Of a DNA stretch of 39,997 nucleotides, positions 14,645 through 22,622 are shown piece after piece. Under the pieces are notes generated by a model. The model did no database searches. It was not told the origin of the DNA and saw only the letters and a list, made by a program, of their open reading frames with translations. Each line of letters begins with the position of its first letter. The first letter of the stretch is position 1. A program made the position numbers and the translations under genes. Source of the stretch: Truepera sp. Lineage in GTDB: Bacteria; Deinococcota; Deinococci; Deinococcales; Trueperaceae. Location of the stretch: assembly GCA_018333895.1 (NCBI GenBank), contig JAGXSJ010000154.1, forward strand, positions 1-39,997, in the 5' to 3' direction.

Positions 14645-15008
14645 CGATAACTGCCTCTTCCTTCTGTTTTTCATTCTTTAACATACCAAAATACCGCGAA
14701 TTGCGCGTTAACAGGAAGCCGACCGGGATCGATGCAATAATTACACCCAAGGCAGCCACCCTCGCATCAATACCAACCACATCGACCAAGGTATGCAACA
14801 GCACCGCCCCAAAGCCGTAAAGCAACAGGTATTTGACCGGATAACCGCCTAAACGCGCAGCAGTCGGCGGCACGCGATAAACAAAGTAGGTGTGCAGCAG
14901 GAACTGCGTGCCGATACCGCCGGCCTCGGCCAAGTATGCCGGCCTCGCGCAGGATCCACAGCCTGTATGACGTCGAGAGGCACCCGCGACGGTGATTAGA
15001 ATAGCCAT
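14619..15008 (-). pseudogene. GtrA-like membrane protein, N-terminally truncated
   Basis: The 129-codon frame encodes a membrane protein whose end (KYLLLYGFGAVLLHTLVDVV, then VIIASIPVGFLLTRNSRYF) matches the second half of GtrA-family proteins, four-helix proteins that help move lipid-linked sugars across the membrane. Upstream, GGIGTQFLLHTYFVYR looks like the end of helix 2, but the first helix is missing and the first 30 residues are Cys/Arg-rich and unlike the family. The gene begins 7 bases after the double GT2 stop. It is most likely a 5'-deleted copy. Confidence 0.55.
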
Positions 15009-15014
15009 TTGCGA

Positions 15015-17039
15015 TCACTCTAGTTCTACAGAGTTGGGTGCCTCTGGGTGCCTCTCCGCCCGTTGCGGAAGACTGAAAGGTCGAGGTTCGCCCAATAAAA
15101 CAAGGATGTCCTGATCCCAAAGATAGCCCAACAGACAGGCAGCGATCGCTTCCGTGGGTGCAATAATCGCATCAAAATATGAATTATACTCACGCACAAG
15201 GTTTAGTTCTTGTAACGAGGCTTTCTCAGCAGGAGCGTATATGCATACGCGACCCTCTGCCCACGCGCCTCTGAGCGTGTTCGAATAGTGGTGGCTCGAA
15301 AAACCATTGATCACTAGGACGTCGTTGTCGTGAGGCGCTCTGCCTTGAATTATGGCTTCGCAAGCACTCAGTGCTCTCTGACAAGCATCCATAGTCGAAA
15401 TCCCGCGACGAATCTGGTGGCAGAGATACTTTCTCCGAACTCGATTGGTCAGCCAAAGCTGTCGTACCGAATCGCCCCTGGTAACCGAGTTTGTATGGAT
15501 GCGATGTCTATAAATGGCTTTGGGTAGATACTGGAACCTCTTGCCAGCAGCAGCAAAGCGCAACGCGAGATCCCAATCTTGAACGCCTTCAAACTCGGGG
15601 TCGCATCCGCCCAACTCTATGTACGCGCTTCGACGGATCACTTTCAAATGGGATGCCACCATGCCGTCGACGAGATCCGACGAGATTGATCCGCTTGGAA
15701 CGAGGAAGTCATAACCCCCGTAGCGGGCAATCCTGATCCGTGCGCCATTCTCGGCGATATCCTCTCTATCTGTAAACAAGTAATCGGTTTCGGATATGAG
15801 CGATGCCGTTACTTGAGCGAGCGCGCCCTCATGCAGACTGTCATCACAGTCTACGAACGCAAGGTAGTCCCCGGAGGCGAGGTTCGCTGCAATGTTCTGA
15901 CTATTGGAAATGCCAAGGTTACGTTCATTCCGATGGATGCATACTCCTGAAACGCGACCTGCAAAAGCCTTGAGCAGCGGCCAAACTCGGGAGTCAGTGG
16001 ATGCATCATCGATAATGACAAGTTCGCCTCCGCTGTTCGCGGACTCTGCGGCCAAAGATGACAGACACTCATGGAGATATTCAAAGTGATTAAATACCGG
16101 AACTATGATGGATATGGAGGGCGATAGAGGCGGAGCGCGGCGCAAGTTTGGAACGCCTGCGATCCAGTCGTGGTCGAAAAATGCGTCCCGGTCAAGCGCT
16201 GGAGACTTAAAGACGCCGGATGGCTTATGCACTGTACGCTCGGCTTGCTGATTCTTGATCGCTGGCCTGTAAAAACTTTCGTGCCACGACTCGCACGCTC
16301 CCGGAAAATCTGGAAACTTGCCTCCAATGTGCCGCTCAATTAGGCGCGCCGCCGAGAGCCAGCTGTCTCCCATGGATTTAAAGGATTTGGACATCCCGCT
16401 GTTATGTTGGCGATAGACGGCACCGTAAACCGGCAGGTAACCGAAAAACGCGCCCGCATGGGCTTGCATACACCAGAAAACCCAATCTTCTTTTCCCGTG
16501 ATTGATGTATCGAACATAGCGTTATTGAACACCTCGCGTCTGAACACGGCGCAGTGTATCGGAATCGAAAAGCCTCGCTCCCATCGGAACAGAAAGTCCT
16601 CCAGCGTACAACTGAAGGGAGTTATCGAGTCACCGTCACGCCAGAAATGAGTCGCTTCCTCGTCGCAGAGAAGATAGTTCGTTATTGAAATGTCGAGGCG
16701 CGGTTGGCTCTGAAGCTGCGCGATCTGCAAGTCTATCTTCCCGGGTATAAGCAAGTCGTCACTGTCTAGAAACTGAATATACATTCCGGACGCGATTGAT
16801 AACCCCGCGTTTCGGGCCGCGGAAAGGCCGCCGTTCTTATTGGATAGCACCTTTACTGTTGGCGATAGTCTTTTGATCCAGTCCAAATATGTGCCCGCCT
16901 TCGGTTCTTTGCTGCCGTCGTTCACTACAATGATTTCAACATCCGCCTTTGTAGCCCGGAGTGCAGAGGAAATGGTCTGGTGAAGATGACGACCATGATT
17001 GTAATATGGCACGATAATGGATACGACAGGCGCAGCCAT
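15015..17039 (-). CDS. Two-domain family 2 glycosyltransferase
   Basis: The 674-residue protein has two GT-A domains in tandem. Domain 1 (about residues 1-230) has VSIIVPYYNHGRHLHQTISS, VVNDGS and FLDSDDLL. Domain 2 (about 305-520) has SISIIVPVFNHFEYLHECLS, IIDDASTD and FVDCDDS. A C-terminal part of about 120 residues, including FDAIIAPTEAIAACLLGYLW, has no clear family match. Two catalytic domains could add alternating sugars or linkages to a growing chain. The start lies 2 bases after the stop of the fusion gene, so the two are co-transcribed. The coding sequence is visibly more AT-rich than the core genes of the window, suggesting acquisition with the island. Confidence 0.9.
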   Translation of the reverse strand: MAAPVVSIIVPYYNHGRHLHQTISSALRATKADVEIIVVNDGSKEPKAGTYLDWIKRLSPTVKVLSNKNGGLSAARNAGLSIASGMYIQFLDSDDLLIPGKIDLQIAQLQSQPRLDISITNYLLCDEEATHFWRDGDSITPFSCTLEDFLFRWERGFSIPIHCAVFRREVFNNAMFDTSITGKEDWVFWCMQAHAGAFFGYLPVYGAVYRQHNSGMSKSFKSMGDSWLSAARLIERHIGGKFPDFPGACESWHESFYRPAIKNQQAERTVHKPSGVFKSPALDRDAFFDHDWIAGVPNLRRAPPLSPSISIIVPVFNHFEYLHECLSSLAAESANSGGELVIIDDASTDSRVWPLLKAFAGRVSGVCIHRNERNLGISNSQNIAANLASGDYLAFVDCDDSLHEGALAQVTASLISETDYLFTDREDIAENGARIRIARYGGYDFLVPSGSISSDLVDGMVASHLKVIRRSAYIELGGCDPEFEGVQDWDLALRFAAAGKRFQYLPKAIYRHRIHTNSVTRGDSVRQLWLTNRVRRKYLCHQIRRGISTMDACQRALSACEAIIQGRAPHDNDVLVINGFSSHHYSNTLRGAWAEGRVCIYAPAEKASLQELNLVREYNSYFDAIIAPTEAIAACLLGYLWDQDILVLLGEPRPFSLPQRAERHPEAPNSVELE

Positions 17040-17041
17040 GT

Positions 17042-19954
17042 TTAGCCTTTTGGGGGAATGAGATAGCTGGGAACGTTTTTGAGCGTGCAGTAAAACGAGT
17101 TCTGACTGTGGATTTCCGCAATTCTCCGCACAAGCGCCGCTGCGCGTTGTGCAGCAATATCGGGCTCCATACGGACAGCTTCCAGAGAGCGAGCGTAGTC
17201 AGCAGCACTTGCTCTGGCAGGAAGTGGATAGCCGGTGGACTCGTCTATCAGTTCCGAAATTCCACCAACCGTTGCAGCAATGACGGGATATCCGGCGGCC
17301 CCGAACTCGATGACAGTGTTGGGCATACCCTCCCAGCGAGAGGTGAACATATAAGCGTGGTAGTTCGAGTCGCGAATAACGTCTAGGGGCGAGGAGAATG
17401 GCCCGCGAAGCTGCAAGTTTGCTGGAGGCGCACCGAGGCTCAGAGACGAGTCAACTATGGTTGCGCCAAACACATGGAAATCCATCTGAGGACACAGACG
17501 CGCCACTTCGAAAAGTAGGTCGGGGCGCTTTTCTGCGTCCAGCCGTCCTGCCCAAACGATCTGCAAACGTTGCGCGTCCGCAATAGAGGCCGCGAGGGTT
17601 CTCAGGCGCTCAGACGCAATCTCTGCGCTGTCAAAACGACAAGGGTTATATATTACATGAAACTTTGCCTTCTCGGCCTCCAATCCGTAATCCGCGATGG
17701 CATCAATTGCGAACCGCTTATTATCCGTGAGCAACCCATCCAAAAAGGGAAGTGCGTCACGAAGGAAGGTTTCTGCATAGCCGATCTTTGCGCCAGTTTT
17801 CGAGTCGTACTGAAACGCAAATATGGAACCGAACACTCTGCACACTTGCCTAATGCGGTTCCCAAATTTGATTACAAGGCGCCAGCCCACCTCCGAATTT
17901 ATGATGTGAAGCACTCTTGGGGCAACCATTCTAATCATGGCCATGAGAAGGGCTTCGCGAACCTCCATATCTGTGCCAGGAAAGTACTCTTCAAGGTCAA
18001 TGGCGAGCACTTTCCCGGCAGGTGTCACAGCTGTGCTGACAGGCAGTTTCCGATCGACAGCGAGCATCAGGACGCTCCCGCCTGTACGCGCAACAGCACA
18101 CGCAAAATTCGTGGCTGTCTGTTGGGCGCCACCTGCGGAGAAAAATGGTAATGCTATCAGGTGCGTTATCTCGCCGTGGTTCTTCGCGTGCAAAGCGATA
18201 ACGTGTTGCAATGTCCAAAAACTCTGACGAATCGCGGTGTCATTCACAATGTCGAAGAACCACATAGGACTCTGGAGAGGCCCTCTGGCGGGTAACAGTG
18301 AGGGACCCCCAAAAGCTCGCACCTTGATGCCGGCAAAGCCTTCGCGACGATATACACGCAGTACCGCCGCACAGGTGCGCCAGATGCCACCTTTTTGGGT
18401 AATTATTTGCGGTGCGATTCTCAACAAATGAAATACACTACTTTTCTTGCCGTGTAACAGTGACGTATCGGGTGCTGGCTTGCGACCCTCTGCTTTTCCA
18501 AAAAGTATGTAGTGCTTATAGGGATCCATACCGCTCATCGCAACATCTGGATTCTGCTTTAGATACCACTCCGCATCAAACCGTTTTGGAGCGAATAAAA
18601 CTTTGCGTACCGAGAACCGTAACCAACGCCGTATCCGCTTGAGCTGATCGGCAACCACCCGCAGGGGTCCGGTTAGCCGCCAAGTTGTCGAACTAAGAAT
18701 CGTGGCGATTTGCACGTCCCGCTCGGCAAGGGTTTGGCTAGTGGTCGCGAGCTGGCTGTCCCGCTCGGCTATGCCCTGGTTGAGCGAGATAACCTGCTCC
18801 TCCCGCTCGTCGATCGTCTGACTAAGGCTGGCGATTAGCGCGCCCGCTTCCTGCGCTGAAGCCAGCAGCACCTTGGCTTGTTCTTGCAGCTGGGCTTCTT
18901 GTTCGCGCAACTGGCTGAGCTGCCCGTCCCTTTCCGCTATGCCTTGATTGAGCGCGACGATCTGCTCCTCCCGCTCGGCCAGGGTGTGGCTAATGGTGGT
19001 GAGCTGCTCTTGATGCTCGGTTACTGCCTGGGTGAGGCTGGCCAGCTGGCTGTCGCGCTCGGCTATGCCCTGGTTGAGCGAGATAACCTGCTCCTCCCGC
19101 TCGGCCAGGGTGTGGCTAATGGTGGTGAGCTGCTCTTGGTACTCGGCTACTGCCTGGTTGAGATGGGCAAGCTGGCTGTCGCGCTTGGCTATGCCTTGGT
19201 TGTGATCGTTGGTCTGATACTCAAGACTCACCAGATGTCCAAATTTTGCGAAGAGATTCTTTATGAGGTAGCTACCTTCAGGGGCGGACCATTCCTCTAA
19301 CAACCCTATGATGCCGGGCGGTTGAAGTTTGCCAACAAATAACACCCCGAGGCCATGAGAGTGCTCAAACTCGATGTGCGGATAACTCGTTGACAGCTCC
19401 TCCCACAGCCGCCAGACGCCAAAGTCGCGCTCACGGACGTTAATGTCGTGAAACAGGACCACGCCGCGCGAAGAAAGCTTTGGCAGCCAGCTTTCAAAGT
19501 CATGCCGCACCGCCTCATAAGTGTGCAGGCCATCAATGTGCAAAAGGTCAATAGTGCCATCGCTGAAGGACGAAAGCGCATCGTCAAAACGCATCCTCAG
19601 GAGCCGTGAGAAAGCGTGATACTCGCGCTGGTTGCGCGCTTCGACATGGGCAAACACCTCCTCGCCGTAGAACCCTCCGTGTTCGTCGCCCTGCCAGGTA
19701 TCAACTGCATAGCATTTGGTGGAAAGCCCATTGGCGCGCACGCTTTGGCATAAACTGAAATAGGACTGGCCGTAATAAGTGCCAAGTTCAACTAAAATGC
19801 GCGGCCGGAGCTGTTCTATGATCCAAAAAGCAAAGGGAATGTGACCGACCCAGGGGCCTGCCCCACTGTCAAGCAAGTCCGCCTCTAACAGCATACTTTT
19901 GGAAACCAGTGCGGACATACCCGTTCTTCTTACATGTCTTACCACATCTTCCAT
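17042..19954 (-). CDS. Methyltransferase / coiled-coil ruler / GT4 glycosyltransferase fusion
   Basis: Numbering is from the GTG at 19963. Residues 1-220 form a class I SAM methyltransferase (VELGTYYGQS near 58-67, LLHIDGLHTYEAVRHDF near 140-156). Residues 252-424 are a coiled coil built from twelve or so 14-residue units. A linker FDAEWYLKQNPDV-GMDPYKHYI follows near 462-487, then a short region with REGFAGIK. From about 600 to the end is a GT4 glycosyltransferase (FSAGGAQQTA, WAGRLDAEKRPDLLFEVA, WEGMPNTVIEFGAAGYPVIA). In WbdD-type systems a methyltransferase caps the O-polysaccharide and a coiled coil sets its length; here both would be joined to a sugar transferase. ATG 19954 has GAGG 8 bases upstream; GTG 19963 is an alternative. 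Role is inferred. Confidence 0.85.
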   Translation of the reverse strand: MEDVVRHVRRTGMSALVSKSMLLEADLLDSGAGPWVGHIPFAFWIIEQLRPRILVELGTYYGQSYFSLCQSVRANGLSTKCYAVDTWQGDEHGGFYGEEVFAHVEARNQREYHAFSRLLRMRFDDALSSFSDGTIDLLHIDGLHTYEAVRHDFESWLPKLSSRGVVLFHDINVRERDFGVWRLWEELSTSYPHIEFEHSHGLGVLFVGKLQPPGIIGLLEEWSAPEGSYLIKNLFAKFGHLVSLEYQTNDHNQGIAKRDSQLAHLNQAVAEYQEQLTTISHTLAEREEQVISLNQGIAERDSQLASLTQAVTEHQEQLTTISHTLAEREEQIVALNQGIAERDGQLSQLREQEAQLQEQAKVLLASAQEAGALIASLSQTIDEREEQVISLNQGIAERDSQLATTSQTLAERDVQIATILSSTTWRLTGPLRVVADQLKRIRRWLRFSVRKVLFAPKRFDAEWYLKQNPDVAMSGMDPYKHYILFGKAEGRKPAPDTSLLHGKKSSVFHLLRIAPQIITQKGGIWRTCAAVLRVYRREGFAGIKVRAFGGPSLLPARGPLQSPMWFFDIVNDTAIRQSFWTLQHVIALHAKNHGEITHLIALPFFSAGGAQQTATNFACAVARTGGSVLMLAVDRKLPVSTAVTPAGKVLAIDLEEYFPGTDMEVREALLMAMIRMVAPRVLHIINSEVGWRLVIKFGNRIRQVCRVFGSIFAFQYDSKTGAKIGYAETFLRDALPFLDGLLTDNKRFAIDAIADYGLEAEKAKFHVIYNPCRFDSAEIASERLRTLAASIADAQRLQIVWAGRLDAEKRPDLLFEVARLCPQMDFHVFGATIVDSSLSLGAPPANLQLRGPFSSPLDVIRDSNYHAYMFTSRWEGMPNTVIEFGAAGYPVIAATVGGISELIDESTGYPLPARASAADYARSLEAVRMEPDIAAQRAAALVRRIAEIHSQNSFYCTLKNVPSYLIPPKG
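18695..19210 (-). repeat. 42-bp coding tandem repeat (14-residue coiled-coil units)
   Basis: Units include LAHLNQAVAEYQEQ, LTTISHTLAEREEQ, VISLNQGIAERDSQ, LASLTQAVTEHQEQ, IVALNQGIAERDGQ and IASLSQTIDEREEQ. Some are repeated exactly. Each is two heptads. At DNA level a 126-bp higher-order unit (three 42-bp units) is nearly identical in successive copies, so length can change by recombination. Confidence 0.9.
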
Positions 19955-19964
19955 CGCTGCCACC

Positions 19965-20080
19965 TCAAACCTTCCCCTGTGCTTTCAAATACTCTTCTAC
20001 AACCTACCCCGCTTCGCCTTCCGTGCGGATCTCGCCGTGCTCGAGCCAGCTTGCCCGGTCGCAGATTGATCCATGCTTTC
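19965..20080 (-). pseudogene. Decayed 3' end of a wzt gene, copy 1
   Basis: The minus-strand frame reads ICDRASWLEHGEIRTEGEAG, a TAG stop, then VVEEYLKAQGKV and a final stop. This matches the C-terminus of the intact exporter ATPase (HRAIWLEQGEVRAEGEAGQ, then VVEEYLKAQGQA). It ends next to the fusion-gene start and begins 5 bases beyond the end of the module D HEPN gene. It was not transferred with the rest of an ATPase gene. Confidence 0.85.
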
Positions 20081-20084
20081 ATGC

Positions 20085-20486
20085 TTAGGCTTGTCTTTCC
20101 ACTGTGATCAAGCCCTCAATCTTGCCGACAAACGCTTTAACTTCCGCTACCCACGGCTTTACATCCGCTAAGTCAAATTTCACCAGATCAACATAATCCG
20201 ATTTTTGACGGCTGTCAAACAGCCTATCGTATAAATGTCCCATAGCTACTTCAACCAGGCCAGGTTTCACTATTTTTTGATGAAAAAGGGCTCTGACACC
20301 ACTATGCTTTGGAGAGGAATGCCCCTTTGTCAATAAAAGGGCTGATACAGCATAAAAACATGCATAGAAGAGACGATTGACACCGGCATTGGCATAACCT
20401 GCCTCTAAAAGGAGATCGGCTTCGCGAATTGATTCATTAGCCCGATCCAGTCGATGATCAACCAATTTGCTTATTTCCGCGTTCAT
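20085..20486 (-). CDS. HEPN-domain protein (module D)
   Basis: The 133-residue protein from ATG 20486 begins MNAEISKLVDHRLDRANESI and contains LLLEAGYANAGVNRLFYACF, HSSPKHSGVRALFHQKIVKP and LFDSRQKSDYVDLVKF, the pattern of HEPN proteins paired with MNT enzymes. It has no R-x4-6-H; the nearest is RALFH (three residues between). The start overlaps the MNT stop as ATGA, which decides it over the longer frame from 20552. The pair is clearly more AT-rich than the island genes on either side, and is bordered by decayed wzt ends. Confidence 0.85.
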   Translation of the reverse strand: MNAEISKLVDHRLDRANESIREADLLLEAGYANAGVNRLFYACFYAVSALLLTKGHSSPKHSGVRALFHQKIVKPGLVEVAMGHLYDRLFDSRQKSDYVDLVKFDLADVKPWVAEVKAFVGKIEGLITVERQA

Positions 20487-20830
20487 AAAGCAATGCCCTC
20501 TTGCTCTACGTTCCGTACGAAAGGCATGGCTTGATAGGTAGGCGAGTACCACTCTTCTTTGCTATAACAGGTAACGGTCAAAACCGCTCCTGTTTCCATC
20601 TCTAGCGGATACAGGCTTTGCCGTATCCGGTCTTCCAGCAGCCAATTTACCTTTCCATCCAGCAAAATTAACAGGTCATAATCAGAATCCGGCTTCGCAT
20701 CCCCCCTCGCCCGGGAACCATAAAGAATAACGGTCGCCTCGGGAGCACTTTTTTTTAATGCCTCCCGGCACCGGGCAAGCACAATGCTATTTTGCGCCCC
20801 ATGGCCATCATCAACCATTGGTCGGCTCAT
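20483..20830 (-). CDS. MNT-type nucleotidyltransferase (module D)
   Basis: The 115-residue protein has VILYGSRARGDAKPDSDYDL, a complete minimal nucleotidyltransferase motif with the GS and D-x-D residues. A strong AAGGAGGCGGGG lies just before the ATG at 20830; ATG 20818 is a weaker alternative. Members of this group transfer AMP to their HEPN partner and so neutralise it. Coupled to the HEPN gene by ATGA. No recognisable promoter box stands out beyond an AT-rich TTACAAAT about 30 bases upstream. Confidence 0.88.
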   Translation of the reverse strand: MSRPMVDDGHGAQNSIVLARCREALKKSAPEATVILYGSRARGDAKPDSDYDLLILLDGKVNWLLEDRIRQSLYPLEMETGAVLTVTCYSKEEWYSPTYQAMPFVRNVEQEGIAL

Positions 20831-20954
20831 TACCCCGCCTCCTTACGCAAAGCGATTTGTAACTACTCAGGTAGCCTCACCAGAAGGCCGCCTCGAAACA
20901 GAGCATAGACCACCCCCCCCCAAACGTCAACAGGCAGAAAAAAGGGAGATACCC

Positions 20955-21020
20955 CTAAAATAGGTACTCCTCCACCACCCACCCCGCTTCGCCTTCTGCC
21001 CGTATCTCGCCCCATCGTCC
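20955..21020 (-). pseudogene. Decayed 3' end of a wzt gene, copy 2
   Basis: The minus strand encodes WGEIRAEGEAGWVVEEYLF and a stop, matching the end of Wzt (LEQGEVRAEGEAGQVVEEYL). It lies between module D and the MazF-like pair, in a 230-base spacer without other genes. Shorter than copy 1. Confidence 0.8.
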
Positions 21021-21062
21021 AAATGCCTGACAGCCGTAGGGTTACGAGACAATGACTCGGCC

Positions 21063-21368
21063 CTAGCCATCACACTGCGAAACTTTACCACAAGATTCCA
21101 ACCCATATGTTTTCCTGGTGGTGGCGGTGCTTAGGGTAAAGACCTTGTTGCACCGAATCCAGCTGGTTTTGGGGAGTTGGCCGCTTGCCATCTCGCTTTG
21201 CTCGATTTTGACTGTTAGTTCAGCTGTTGGAACAGAGGTGATAGCTAAGGAGATGAAGTCGCCACGGGCGTCTTCGGGCGTTAAGACTAGTACGGGACGC
21301 TGTTTCGTTGCACGCAGATCCGTGTAAGGGAACGGTATGGCGACTATCTCTCCCGGCTTAAGCGTCAT
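21063..21368 (-). CDS. MazF/PemK-type toxin, C-terminus altered
   Basis: The 101-residue product opens with KPGEIVAIPFPYTDLRATKQ and RPVLVLTPEDARGDFISLAI, the MazF/PemK fold of sequence-specific mRNA endonucleases. SWIRCNKVFTLST is the usual third motif. After KTYG the tail (LESCGKVSQCDG) departs from the family, whose members end with a last helix of about 15 residues, so a frameshift or truncation near 21090 is likely. The ATG lies 11 bases inside the end of the antitoxin gene. Activity is uncertain. Confidence 0.75.
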   Translation of the reverse strand: MTLKPGEIVAIPFPYTDLRATKQRPVLVLTPEDARGDFISLAITSVPTAELTVKIEQSEMASGQLPKTSWIRCNKVFTLSTATTRKTYGLESCGKVSQCDG

Positions 21369-21564
21369 TCCAAAGCTCGTCTTCGGGATTGTCCCAGATC
21401 GCTTGCATCACCGGCTCCTGGGTAGCTCTCAGGTGTTCGGTGTTCAGATCGCGCAAGTTGTGTTTGAACTCGAGATACTCGACAAAATCCATAACCTCTT
21501 GGGCGAGCGGCTCGGACAGGCGGCGCACTCGCTGATAGATCCTTACTGCGGTGCTCGTGCTCAT
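21358..21564 (-). CDS. DUF2281-like antitoxin
   Basis: The 68-residue helical protein (RIYQRVRRLSEPLAQEVMDF, VEYLEFKHNL) resembles DUF2281 proteins, which open with a Leu/Pro helix ending in V-D/E-FxEFL and are common beside MazF/PemK or PIN toxins. The toxin start overlaps its 3' end by 11 bases. The acidic tail (EDELWNDA) fits a toxin-binding role. It would neutralise the downstream MazF-like protein. Confidence 0.65.
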   Translation of the reverse strand: MSTSTAVRIYQRVRRLSEPLAQEVMDFVEYLEFKHNLRDLNTEHLRATQEPVMQAIWDNPEDELWNDA

Positions 21565-21824
21565 TGGCCTCTAGTGTAGCATGCTGCTTCGGGCTCGCTG
21601 CTGGCCCTTTGCGCTTGTCCTGACTTTAGCGCCTGAGCTAGTCCAGGGGCACAGGGCAATTGTCGTTGCGAACACTTCGTCCCTCAGCCCAGGCTCCGCG
21701 AAGCAACTTCGCTATCGGAGTTTCCCGCTAGCACGCTTACCGGGATCGCGTCGTCGGCCGCTTCACGCAACCTTCCTCTCATCCCACAGCCTTCTTAGGG
21801 TCGTAATTGGCCTACCCTTTTTAT
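21565..21824. other. Spacer between antitoxin gene and wzt
   Basis: 260 bases without a convincing gene on either strand. The promoter of the MazF pair should lie near its left end, but no strong box was recognised. Confidence 0.5.
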
Positions 21825-22622
21825 TCAAGCCTGCCCTTGGGCTTTTAAGTACTCTTCGACAACCTGTCCAGCTTCCCCTTCGGCCCGGACTTCGCCCTGT
21901 TCGAGCCAGATGGCCCGGTGGCAGAGCTTTTTGATGGCCTCCATGCTGTGCGAGACAAACACCGTGGTCACCCCGCCGCCGATCAGATCGGTCAGGGCCT
22001 TGCCCGACTTGCGTTGAAACGACTCGTCGCCTACTGCCAGAATCTCGTCTACTAGCAATACCTCCGGCGAGGTGTGGATGGCCACCGCAAAGGCCAGCCG
22101 CATCTGCATACCGCTGGAGTAGGTTCGCAGGGGCAGGTGGACAAACTCGGCCAGCTCCGAAAAGGCGATGATCTCGTCTAGCCTGGCCCGCACCTCGGCC
22201 CGGGTCAGGCCCAGCATCACCCCATTGATATAGATATTCTCGATGCCGGTCAGGTCGGGGTGGAAGCCTGCGCCCAGCTCGAGCAGGGGGGTTCTGTTAC
22301 CGCGTACCTCAAGCCTGCCCTTGGTGGGCAGGGCCACGCCTAAGAGCAGCGAGAGCAGGGTGCTCTTGCCGGCCCCGTTCCTGCCGATAATCCCCAGGCT
22401 TTCGCCTTTGTTGACCGTAAAGCTCACACCCCGAAGTGCCCAGAACCCCTTGGTCCGGCCGTTGAAAAACCTGGGGGCGTTGACCAGCAGCTCCTTCAGG
22501 CCGGGCCGGTCGCGCTGTAACGGAAAACTCTTCCACAGGTTTTCTGCCGCAATAACCGTAGCCGGGCTAGCCCCTTCGACAAGCTCAGGGCAGGGCACTT
22601 CGACAAGCTCAGGGCGAGCCAT
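21825..22622 (-). CDS. wzt: Polysaccharide ABC exporter ATPase
   Basis: The 265-residue ATPase has Walker A IIGRNGAGKSTLLSLL (about 78-93), the signature YSSGMQMRLAFA, Walker B VLLVDEILAVGD and the switch VFVSHSMEAIKKLC. ILAVGDESFQRK is typical of the Wzt/TagH group that exports lipid-linked polysaccharides. It stops at VVEEYLKAQGQA, lacking the C-terminal carbohydrate-binding domain that large Wzt proteins use to recognise the chain end. The N-terminus (ARPELVEVPCPELVEGASP) is translated from two copies of a dispersed repeat. The ATG shares one base with the wzm stop. Confidence 0.92.
   Translation of the reverse strand: MARPELVEVPCPELVEGASPATVIAAENLWKSFPLQRDRPGLKELLVNAPRFFNGRTKGFWALRGVSFTVNKGESLGIIGRNGAGKSTLLSLLLGVALPTKGRLEVRGNRTPLLELGAGFHPDLTGIENIYINGVMLGLTRAEVRARLDEIIAFSELAEFVHLPLRTYSSGMQMRLAFAVAIHTSPEVLLVDEILAVGDESFQRKSGKALTDLIGGGVTTVFVSHSMEAIKKLCHRAIWLEQGEVRAEGEAGQVVEEYLKAQGQA
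22572..22614. repeat. Two CTTCGACAAGCTCAGGG repeats inside wzt
   Basis: CCCTTCGACAAGCTCAGGG (22572-22590) and CACTTCGACAAGCTCAGGG (22596-22614) lie in the first 17 codons of wzt and read PELVE in its frame. Related sequences lie at 12482-12504 and in the 100-bp repeats. Confidence 0.85.

Noticed and set aside
17570-18151. Plus-strand frame of 193 codons
   Set aside because: Lies wholly antisense to the GT4 domain of the fusion gene, which has clear family motifs.
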